Below, piece by piece: positions 7,937-15,278 of a DNA stretch of 22,077 nt; positions within the stretch are counted from its first letter, which is position 1, and each line of letters starts with the position of its first letter. Below the pieces are notes generated by a model. It was given only the letters and a program-made list of their open reading frames with translations. It was not told the DNA's origin and searched no databases. Made by a program: the position numbers and the translations under genes. The DNA comes from a virus. The stretch spans positions 1-22,077 of IMG/VR virus record IMGVR_UViG_3300032053_000595. The stretch is one strand, 5' to 3'.

Positions 7937-10900
7937 ATGGCAGCTAACACTAATGAGATAACAGGAAATGCACCAACATGGTGGGAAATACAAAACATTC
8001 CAACTGAGATGGTAAGAGAATTACGTCGTCGTAATAATACCAATAACATTGGAATGCAAATACCAAATCCGTTTGTTAATGCTACGTTTGACTTTGCAAA
8101 TAATCATAGTAAGTACAAAGGTCCGATGACTCCTTGGGTTAGAATATTTTCAAGTGGTACAGGTCAAATTTCAAATGGATTGGTACCAAGAAGTGCTTAT
8201 TTAAACAAGTCTGGTGGTCAAAGTCCAAATGATTCAAACCCATATGATGGATTTATTCTAAAAGGTGGAGATGGTTTTTATGATGCGTTTGGTTATAACA
8301 ATACTACACCACTTACACAAAAGGGTGCTATTATTGGTTATCAGGCTACTGGTGAACCACACTTTATTGATCCAAGGTTAAGATCACTAACAAATTATCA
8401 ATCCAGAGTTGACAACAATTTTCCACAAGATAATGTGGTATCATCTATACTACCACCCCCAGGTATTGTATCTGTACAATTAAGACAAAGCAGAGAATTG
8501 CTTACGTTTGCATCATTTAAATTCAATTGTTATAGTTTGGCTCAACTTGAATATATGATGCCATTCTTTTTGACTCCTGGCATCAATATGTTTATTGAAT
8601 TTGGTTGGAATTTGTTCAATCAAAAATCCTTACTAAATTTGACTCGGGAAGAATGTTGGAAAATTGTTTCAGAACCACAAACGGCTTTAGACAGATCTAA
8701 TCTTTCATATGGTAACTACGGATGTGTAACCGGAATTGTTACAAAATATAATTTTACCACACAAAATGGATTTTTGTATGAGTGTAATGTTGAGTGTACA
8801 TCAAGACAAGGATTGTTTGCAGGATTCAGAACTGACAACAATGCTACTCAAAATGCCGGAACAGAAAGCGTTGAGTATATAAATTTAAAAAATTTTATTA
8901 ACATCTATCTACCTTCCATAAATGATGTAATTAAGTCTAGAAGTAATTTTGTTGATTATGCAATCGATAATAGAATTGCGATTGCCAACAAGTATGCCGA
9001 AACTCAAAAAGCTGCTGCGGATGCTGAAGCTAACGCACAACAAACGGAAAAACAAAAACGTGAAAATATATTGACGGCTATTAAAGCGTCTGCTGGTCCG
9101 ACCAAGGCTGGTAAATCATCTTTTTATAGTGGTAATGCTGAAGATAGAATTTTTGTTGGCAGAAGAGAAGACATATATAAAGCTGCAAGACAACCTGGAA
9201 AAACAAAAGTTGAGTATGTAAATCCTCCTACATCAACAACGATACCATCAGGTGGACCAGGATATTTTGCACCTCCTTATCAAAAATCGGCGCCAACTGA
9301 ATTTCCCGTAATTGAGTATGGATCGATTCGACAATATCCAGCCAATTACTATGAACAACAAGTATCATTTGACGACAGCAAAACAGACTTTGATGCTAAT
9401 GACACAAATGATGAAGTCTGGCTTCAATTAGACTTTGTGTTTGAATTGCTTAATTTATTCTGTTCAAACCCACGTAATAATTTGTATGTAATAGATAACA
9501 CTGACATTATTATAAATGCACATCCAAACTTAATATCATGTGATAAAAATGTATTGATACCAAATCCTGTCGCACCAAAAATAAATAATGGTGGAAAATT
9601 TTTAACTACTGAACAAAAGGAAATAACAAAAAATGAATTTGTTAATCCTCAAAGAAATAAACCTGATTTAACTTTACAACTCAAGAATGCTCTGAAGGTA
9701 AATAAAAAAGATAAAAATATTGATTCTGATCAGTCACTACTTTTAGCTGCATTAAATGCGCAGAAAACATTTGGTACATCTGGTTTGTATCGTGATGATT
9801 TGGATAGAGTAATTAATTGGTTTTATTATAATGGCCCAAATAAATGGCCTCTTGGATTCGCATCATTTCCATTTGTCGAGGATAAATTATTCTATGACGA
9901 TGAAGGAGTAGATGTGACCAAAAAATACAAAAAATACTATTATGGATATTTGAAAAATCTTCTTATATCAAAAACTCGTTTAATGGAAATCGCAAAAGAT
10001 GAAAATATAAAGACGATTAAACAATTTGTCACGGCCGTATTGAGTACAATAAACAACGCAGTTGATGATTTTTGGCAATTTGATATAGTGGATGGTTTAA
10101 ATGGAAGATTATCAATTGTAGATAAAAACACAATCAACATGGATATATTAAAAGAGGTATATATGTTTGATTTGGCAAAGACCAACAATGTTGTAAAATC
10201 TATAAACTTTGATGTTAGTTTGACTAATGAACAAGCTAACAATGTTTTATTTGCTGGCACAAATTCACCAAGTTTAACTGAAACGATTCAAGACAAAATA
10301 AATAATGCAAGTACTAAAGCAGAACTTGATATTGTGATAACTCAAGTTTCAAATACACCATTTATCAAGTTTAGAGATAGACTAGACGCATTCCAACTGG
10401 AGCAGATTGCAAAATTAAAAGGTAAAGATTTGGAGAAAGCTCAACAATCCGGCAATATACCAGGCGCAAATGTTGATTTTAAAGATGAAAATAGAGACAT
10501 AGCAAATATTCAGGTTTATGGCGAAATGTCCCGCAATGACATTTTATGTATGAGATTCTTGAATGTAGATGGTGTAAATTCCACACTTGTTCCCAGAGGA
10601 CGTTTGGCTAATTTGCAGTCAGATCTCCGAGGTTCTCTCGGCCTCCCAACAAACTCAAGTGACCAAGCCAGGAATGAACAAACACAAATATATAATTGGA
10701 AGTATTTGTGTTTACCACCTAGCATGAAGGCTAAATTAAGAAGAATGTTAGACGATGGTGATATATCTGGTAATATTGCAAAATATAGTGGTGTGTCTGA
10801 TAACTTTCAAATATCAATGACATTGGATGGATTGTATGGGTTTAGAAATCTACAAGTATTCGCAATCAGTAATTTGCCTAAACCATACGTGCCTGGTAAT

Positions 10901-11017
10901 GTCATTTTTCAAATATTAGAAGTCGAACATAATATAGCATCAGGTAAATGGGAAACAAATATTACAGCATTATTAAGATGTATTGCTGGAACCAATTTAA
11001 AATATATAAATATATGA
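7937..11017 (+). CDS. Large baseplate hub-like structural protein
   Basis: The 1026-residue protein has no signal peptide or enzymatic motif. Residues about 170-225 include LPPPGIVSVQLRQSRELLTF followed by YSLAQLEYMMPFFLTPGINM, a pattern I recognise from large baseplate proteins of marine T4-like phages. The C-terminus carries NVIFQILEVEHNIASGKWET, similar to the closing segment of hub proteins such as T4 gp27 types. An Ala/Gln/Lys-rich charged stretch at about 354-380 looks like an inserted helix. The gene lies between the LysM-like wedge gene and a small gene whose ATG overlaps its TGA (ATGA at 11014-11017). Hub versus wedge role cannot be decided from sequence alone. Confidence 0.6.
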   Translation: MAANTNEITGNAPTWWEIQNIPTEMVRELRRRNNTNNIGMQIPNPFVNATFDFANNHSKYKGPMTPWVRIFSSGTGQISNGLVPRSAYLNKSGGQSPNDSNPYDGFILKGGDGFYDAFGYNNTTPLTQKGAIIGYQATGEPHFIDPRLRSLTNYQSRVDNNFPQDNVVSSILPPPGIVSVQLRQSRELLTFASFKFNCYSLAQLEYMMPFFLTPGINMFIEFGWNLFNQKSLLNLTREECWKIVSEPQTALDRSNLSYGNYGCVTGIVTKYNFTTQNGFLYECNVECTSRQGLFAGFRTDNNATQNAGTESVEYINLKNFINIYLPSINDVIKSRSNFVDYAIDNRIAIANKYAETQKAAADAEANAQQTEKQKRENILTAIKASAGPTKAGKSSFYSGNAEDRIFVGRREDIYKAARQPGKTKVEYVNPPTSTTIPSGGPGYFAPPYQKSAPTEFPVIEYGSIRQYPANYYEQQVSFDDSKTDFDANDTNDEVWLQLDFVFELLNLFCSNPRNNLYVIDNTDIIINAHPNLISCDKNVLIPNPVAPKINNGGKFLTTEQKEITKNEFVNPQRNKPDLTLQLKNALKVNKKDKNIDSDQSLLLAALNAQKTFGTSGLYRDDLDRVINWFYYNGPNKWPLGFASFPFVEDKLFYDDEGVDVTKKYKKYYYGYLKNLLISKTRLMEIAKDENIKTIKQFVTAVLSTINNAVDDFWQFDIVDGLNGRLSIVDKNTINMDILKEVYMFDLAKTNNVVKSINFDVSLTNEQANNVLFAGTNSPSLTETIQDKINNASTKAELDIVITQVSNTPFIKFRDRLDAFQLEQIAKLKGKDLEKAQQSGNIPGANVDFKDENRDIANIQVYGEMSRNDILCMRFLNVDGVNSTLVPRGRLANLQSDLRGSLGLPTNSSDQARNEQTQIYNWKYLCLPPSMKAKLRRMLDDGDISGNIAKYSGVSDNFQISMTLDGLYGFRNLQVFAISNLPKPYVPGNVIFQILEVEHNIASGKWETNITALLRCIAGTNLKYINI

Positions 11018-11400
11018 TTGATGACACACCAGTAAAAACGAGAAATATTGTTGGATTGGGTGGATACAATTACTTTATTCCAGCATCATATATTCCAACC
11101 ATCAAACCATCGGACTATGAATATGGTTATATAACCCGATATTTTGTTGGCAACATTAACTATTCTAATATAACCGAAACCAATGCTAGAGGTTATAATG
11201 GAACAAACTCTGGTTTTTTCAAAAAGACCAAAATAACTTGGAAAGTATCTGGGGTTGAGTTTAATGTGTACAAAGGAAAAATGCTTGAAACCACAGGTGT
11301 TGTGGATTATAATATACTTAGAATAAATCAAGCAGCTCAAGTGTTTCCTCAGATTTCGACGATATTAAATAATCCCAGACAATTCTGGCGTGGATTTTAA
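11014..11400 (+). CDS. Small conserved-looking baseplate-region protein, function unknown
   Basis: The 128-residue protein starts at the ATG in an ATGA overlap with the hub-like gene, which implies translational coupling. The same frame is open upstream to 10948, but that portion lies over the hub-gene C-terminus and is not expected to be used. It has aromatic-rich segments such as YEYGYITRYFVG and ends in NPRQFWRGF. The lack of hydrophobic helices or catalytic motifs and its position at the end of the tail block suggest a small structural or assembly protein. I do not recognise a named family. Confidence 0.6.
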   Translation: MIDDTPVKTRNIVGLGGYNYFIPASYIPTIKPSDYEYGYITRYFVGNINYSNITETNARGYNGTNSGFFKKTKITWKVSGVEFNVYKGKMLETTGVVDYNILRINQAAQVFPQISTILNNPRQFWRGF

Positions 11401-11429
11401 TTGACATTCTAGAACATTTGTGTAAATGT
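11401..11429 (+). promoter_or_regulatory. Sigma70-like promoter candidate before the DNA polymerase gene
   Basis: TTGACA at 11401-11406 is a perfect -35 hexamer. A 16-base spacer leads to TAAATG at 11423-11428, which is a weak -10 match. The first base of the transcript would fall near 11435, next to the in-frame GTG at 11436. The candidate lies exactly at the junction between tail genes and the polymerase, and shares its -35 and a following GTGTA with the stronger candidate before gp32. Confidence 0.35.
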
Positions 11430-12725
11430 TGTAGTGTGCATCTATCTAACCAAATATATCTAAAGTTTATAACTCAAAACACCAATAAACATATTGCGTG
11501 TGATAAAGTTATTGCTGCGTTTGTTTATGATTATATTACTAAAGAAAAGTATTACTTTAACTTTTCACACCCAGATGTAAATGTCAGTAGTACTTATGAT
11601 GATTTTATAAAGTTACTAAAAAAGACAGACCGAGAGATATATGTAAACAATAAGAAGAGGTACAAGTATTTTCTTGGGGATTGTAATTTGATTGATGTAA
11701 ACCTTTTCAGTTTCTTAAAACATAACGAAATTCTCGTTAAAGAAGAATCAGATGCTTATTTTGCTATTAAGATTCGAACCGGTGATATCAATCAGTTTAA
11801 TATGATATATCCATATGCAAATCATCAACGTGATTTTGATGAAGAACTTATTCATGTAGAAAGTCTAAACGTTGAAAATAAAGAGTCTTATTGCTTTAAA
11901 TTCTTTAATAACATTGTTGTTGATACTCTATATGAAGTTGAAAAGAATGGGTTAAAATTAGATACAACCACGTTTAAAAATTATTTTAAAGCAAAAACAC
12001 ACAACGGGTTTGTATATACAGAATACAACATATATAATCCCACAGGCAGACCTAGTAATCATTTTGATAACGTAAATTATGTAGCTCTAAACAAGGAGGA
12101 TGGTTGCAGAAAGAGTTTTATATCTAGATATGATGGATATTTGTTGATGGTAGACTTTACTGGATTTCATCCTTATATTGTGGCTAATCTTATCGATTAT
12201 AAGGTACCTGATGAAGAAACCATTTATGAACATTTGGCTAAACAATATTACAATGTTAATCAAGTTGATTCAGAATTGATGGCCAAGTCCAAGAAACTTA
12301 CGATGGTTAACTTGTATGGACAGATCAGAGATCAATATCTTAATATTCCATTTTTTGCAAAAACTGATGAGTTAAAAAATAAATATTGGGAAATGTTTGA
12401 AAAGAAGGGATATGTTACTACTCCGATTTATAAACGGAGGATTACATCAAAACAAATCAGTGATCCTAATAAAAACAAGTTATTTGCATATATAATTCAG
12501 GCTGCAGAAACCGAATATGGACTGAATAGTTTGGGTAATGTGTTGAAGTATGTAACTGATAAGAAGATTGTGCCAATATTGTATGTATATGATTCTATTG
12601 TATTTGATGTAAGTCCGGATGTTGATGAACGCACAATACAAGACGTAATTGACATAATCAAGAATAAAAAGTTCAAAGTTAAGGTATATACTGGAAATAA
12701 CTACAACGATTTGAGATTACGTTAA
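11418..12725 (+). CDS. Compact family A DNA polymerase (polymerase domain, degenerate exonuclease region)
   Basis: The 435-residue protein carries the family A polymerase motifs in order: T209-G-R with the NVNYVAL segment, motif A LLMVDFTGFHP with D246, motif B K292 eight residues before Y300-G301, and motif C YVYDSIVFDV with D392. Both catalytic aspartates are present, so polymerase activity is plausible. Motif C reads YDS instead of the usual HDE, and the position of the motif B arginine is M288. Residues about 25-95 align by eye with the Klenow 3'-5' exonuclease fold after motif I, but the acidic residue of motif II is absent (NNKKRYKYF). The start is uncertain: TTG 11418, GTG 11436 and upstream ATT are possible, and the first in-frame ATG is near residue 129. 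T4 itself uses a family B polymerase. Confidence 0.8.
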   Translation: MCKCCSVHLSNQIYLKFITQNTNKHIACDKVIAAFVYDYITKEKYYFNFSHPDVNVSSTYDDFIKLLKKTDREIYVNNKKRYKYFLGDCNLIDVNLFSFLKHNEILVKEESDAYFAIKIRTGDINQFNMIYPYANHQRDFDEELIHVESLNVENKESYCFKFFNNIVVDTLYEVEKNGLKLDTTTFKNYFKAKTHNGFVYTEYNIYNPTGRPSNHFDNVNYVALNKEDGCRKSFISRYDGYLLMVDFTGFHPYIVANLIDYKVPDEETIYEHLAKQYYNVNQVDSELMAKSKKLTMVNLYGQIRDQYLNIPFFAKTDELKNKYWEMFEKKGYVTTPIYKRRITSKQISDPNKNKLFAYIIQAAETEYGLNSLGNVLKYVTDKKIVPILYVYDSIVFDVSPDVDERTIQDVIDIIKNKKFKVKVYTGNNYNDLRLR

Positions 12726-12735
12726 ATTTAACTAT

Positions 12736-12770
12736 ATTTATAATAGATGAACTTTAGATCTATTATAAAT
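12736..12770 (+). promoter_or_regulatory. Perfect 13-bp inverted repeat enclosing a start codon
   Basis: ATTTATAATAGAT (12736-12748) is exactly complementary to ATCTATTATAAAT (12758-12770) across a 9-base loop. The first two bases of the ATG at 12747 lie in the left arm, so the folded RNA would block initiation of the 669-residue gene. The left arm contains nearly all of the TATTTATA box. T4 genes such as e and I-TevI are controlled by hairpins that hide the start region in early transcripts; a similar role here is inferred. Confidence 0.65.
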
Positions 12771-14756
12771 GATATTTGTTGTGATTCCCGTATAAAGGAT
12801 GGTGTTCTCAAGTTAGAGAACCCAGACCATGTTTTTATTGTGCAGGAGTATTTGGAAAAGGCTGGTTATTCTCTCAATGAGATTGTTGACAAAACAGCTA
12901 ACCTATTTGAAGCTGGTAGATTTCCTGATCGTCAGGCCTATAATAAAGACGGAATTTTAGTAACCTTTCCAAGCAAAGAGTATAGAGATCGTGCTGTAAA
13001 TAAGGGTACACACTTTGCAGAAAATCCAAAGAAGGTTCAATCAAACATATTTTCTGTTCCGGGAGATTTATCATCGGCTGGTGCTACTGAAGAAAAGCCA
13101 AAGGAAAAAACTGACATCGTATCGGTAGATAAAGAAGTTCAAAAAGATGCAGAGTCAGATGATAAAGTTGATGACAGAACATCAATAGAAAAACAACAAG
13201 ATGCTATTGCAAACGTTGCGATATTGCAAGGACAAACCCCATTGTTAAACTATAGTGTTGATGAAGCTAAAATGTGTGGATTTTACAATAAAGGATTTAA
13301 TTGGTATGACACGACGGGTGAATATGTAGGAGAACAAATATTTGACGAACATGTTGGAAAAATGATAATTCGGCCGTTAATTGCAGAAACTCGTATTAAA
13401 GCTGAAAATGCTGATATTGATATTTTAAGAAAATTGGGATTGGAAAGATTTACAGATGATGAGATCATCAATAATCTAAATCAAAATATATCGAGTGTTA
13501 CACTTTCTCCTGGTAGTAACAATAAATATGGTCTTACGACTCCTGTAAATTATATAGGATTGGAAAGTATATTAAAAAAAGAAGGTAAACTTGTAATTAC
13601 ATATGCTGGTACTTCAAAAAAAATAAGAACTGGTTCTAATATAAGAATAGTTGGCTGGTCAGCTGCTAAATCAATTTCATCTCCTGATTTTAAACGAGCT
13701 ATATTAGTATATCAATTTTATATTAATAATCGTGACAAAGTCGAATTGGTAGCTAAACAAGCTAGAGGTATTGGTTATGAAGAACTACAAGTTAATAACT
13801 TAAATACGTGGTTCATAAAAAATGACATAAAAGTGCCGTTGAAACTTTATATTTCGGATGAACTAAATGAATTTAGAGATGCTGGTGTAAATGTAAATGG
13901 GGCCCATAAAATTGAAGGTGTAGGTAAAGCTGATTTAGCATTGACCGAAAATTCCACAGACAAATTTTGGATATCATATAAACACGGCAATTATTGGTCC
14001 GAAGAAGGCGCTGCTACTTCTTTAGCTGCGGTGCCATTTCAACAATATGGAAGTATAAAAAATCTCAACAGTAAACTTGGTAGTGAAAAGGGTAAATGGG
14101 CTGAAATCATAGCAAACTTTCTAGATAAAACTACAAAACAATTACCTGATCCTACTACAATTCGAACCGGATATTCACTTGAAATTGATGATAAAACAAA
14201 AAAAGTCAGAACAAGTGATGCAAATGTGATGTTCTCACAAGAAGAAACAGATTTGTTATTAGCAAATAAGTCATCTGTCACAACGGTTTTTAAAAATAAC
14301 ATTGGTTTAAATAAAGAAATATACTTTTTACCAAGAGGATTTTCAGTTTGGATAGATATGTTAGATGGTACTGATGAGTCTCGACAAATCGCAGGAATGT
14401 CAATTTACGGATTAGACTTTAAACTTAATTCTTCCAACTATGGTCCTGAAAATGTTCATTGTTTAATTCAAACAAATGAAACATTAAATGTAGAATTTCA
14501 TAATGATAGTGAAGATGAGCCAAATGGCATAAAAATTTCTACAGACAACCGAGGTCATATATTATTCAATCCAAATTTACCAGCCCCAAAAAACGCTGAA
14601 GATCCAATTTTACAATATCGACCAGTCTTATACGCTCGATTTACAGAAGTAGAAAATTTTTCTTATACCAGAAAAGGTAAAGTAATATTGTTATTGGGAT
14701 GTAGAATATTAGTAATGCCTTATGGTAAAATACCTGGCACAGCAATAGCATTATGA
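12747..14756 (+). CDS. 669-residue protein with possible PD-(D/E)XK-like nuclease core
   Basis: The protein has three visible parts. Residues 1-95 form a compact domain with LFEAGRFPDRQAYNKDGILV and a conserved-looking GTHF. Residues about 113-153 are a charged Glu/Asp/Lys linker. The rest is a large domain containing GVGKADLAL with D396 and FWISYKHG with K412, followed by PFQQYGS. The spacing of D396 and S410-Y-K412 resembles a PD-(D/E)XK restriction-like active site in which the middle acid is replaced by serine. This is an inference from pattern and might be wrong. The gene lies between the polymerase and gp32 and overlaps the next gene by ATGA, so a role in DNA processing is more likely than a virion role. 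Its start codon is buried in an inverted repeat. Confidence 0.6.
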   Translation: MNFRSIINDICCDSRIKDGVLKLENPDHVFIVQEYLEKAGYSLNEIVDKTANLFEAGRFPDRQAYNKDGILVTFPSKEYRDRAVNKGTHFAENPKKVQSNIFSVPGDLSSAGATEEKPKEKTDIVSVDKEVQKDAESDDKVDDRTSIEKQQDAIANVAILQGQTPLLNYSVDEAKMCGFYNKGFNWYDTTGEYVGEQIFDEHVGKMIIRPLIAETRIKAENADIDILRKLGLERFTDDEIINNLNQNISSVTLSPGSNNKYGLTTPVNYIGLESILKKEGKLVITYAGTSKKIRTGSNIRIVGWSAAKSISSPDFKRAILVYQFYINNRDKVELVAKQARGIGYEELQVNNLNTWFIKNDIKVPLKLYISDELNEFRDAGVNVNGAHKIEGVGKADLALTENSTDKFWISYKHGNYWSEEGAATSLAAVPFQQYGSIKNLNSKLGSEKGKWAEIIANFLDKTTKQLPDPTTIRTGYSLEIDDKTKKVRTSDANVMFSQEETDLLLANKSSVTTVFKNNIGLNKEIYFLPRGFSVWIDMLDGTDESRQIAGMSIYGLDFKLNSSNYGPENVHCLIQTNETLNVEFHNDSEDEPNGIKISTDNRGHILFNPNLPAPKNAEDPILQYRPVLYARFTEVENFSYTRKGKVILLLGCRILVMPYGKIPGTAIAL

Positions 14757-15151
14757 ACGAATTAAAACAATTACTCTGTACATTTACAGACAGTCAAAAA
14801 TATCAATCTGTAATACAAGAAGTACAACAAACATATACTTTGATAGATAATCGTATATTTGTTTTTGCTAATGAAAAGAATCTTCGGGAAATATATTTGA
14901 CTTTCAATATTGTCAAGGACTTTAATAATAAACTAAAGTATCCTGGCACAATTGGTGTACATAGAAAAAAACAAACCAACACTCTATATACGCTTAATGC
15001 GATGAATAAATTAATCGCAGATGAGAACAATGGAGTGTTCGATAAAAACTTTCAATTGAACTGGGATTTATACAAGGATAGTATCATTTTAACCAATGAA
15101 ATCGGGGTTAAAGTCGTTTCATTAAAATTATTTAATATATTTTCTATTTGA
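14753..15151 (+). CDS. 132-residue protein of unknown function coupled to the 669-residue gene
   Basis: The ATG overlaps the previous stop in an ATGA, so translation is probably coupled and the two products may work together. The protein mixes short helices and strands, including KYPGTIGVHRKK, TLYTLNAMNKLI and NWDLYKDSIILTN. There are no cysteine clusters, membrane segments or nucleotide-binding motifs, and I do not recognise a family. It ends just before the promoter of gp32, closing this transcription unit. Confidence 0.6.
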   Translation: MNELKQLLCTFTDSQKYQSVIQEVQQTYTLIDNRIFVFANEKNLREIYLTFNIVKDFNNKLKYPGTIGVHRKKQTNTLYTLNAMNKLIADENNGVFDKNFQLNWDLYKDSIILTNEIGVKVVSLKLFNIFSI

Positions 15152-15168
15152 TATATATTACATGACGC

Positions 15169-15197
15169 TTGACATTTCTCTGTACCTAGTGTAGAGT
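15169..15197 (+). promoter_or_regulatory. Sigma70-type promoter for gp32
   Basis: TTGACA at 15169-15174, a 17-base spacer and TAGAGT at 15192-15197 give a perfect -35 and a four-of-six -10 match. Transcription would start near 15204, leaving a leader of about 75 bases before the gp32 ATG at 15279. Position in a non-coding gap directly ahead of an early replication gene supports it. Confidence 0.6.
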
Positions 15198-15201
15198 AAT
15201 T

Positions 15202-15278
15202 TCAAGTTGGTTACATCTTGATTTAAGTGAATTAAGAATTAACTAATTATCAATTAAACAATTAATAAATAAATAATT
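15202..15278 (+). promoter_or_regulatory. gp32 leader with AU-rich repeats, candidate autogenous operator
   Basis: A small stem (15202-15206 with 15217-15221, loop of 10) is followed by an almost G-free stretch with four AATTAA units (15230, 15237, 15252, 15260) and two AATTAT units (15245, 15275), the last touching the ATG. In T4, gp32 represses its own translation by binding an unstructured A/U-rich segment next to a 5' folded element. The same layout is seen here; the function is inferred. Confidence 0.5.

Noticed and set aside
10622-10645. GC-rich short inverted repeat CCGAG/CTCGG
   Set aside because: It is inside the hub coding sequence with a 5-bp stem only and no T tract; not supported as a regulatory site.
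11005-11012. TATAAATA, a perfect T4 late promoter match
   Set aside because: It lies in the coding end of the hub-like gene only two bases before an ATG, so a transcript from it would begin past the start codon; probably an accident of AT-rich codons.
10948-11013. Longer start for the 128-residue protein
   Set aside because: The additional 22 residues are an out-of-frame reading of the hub gene C-terminus; the ATGA overlap at 11014 is the more natural start.
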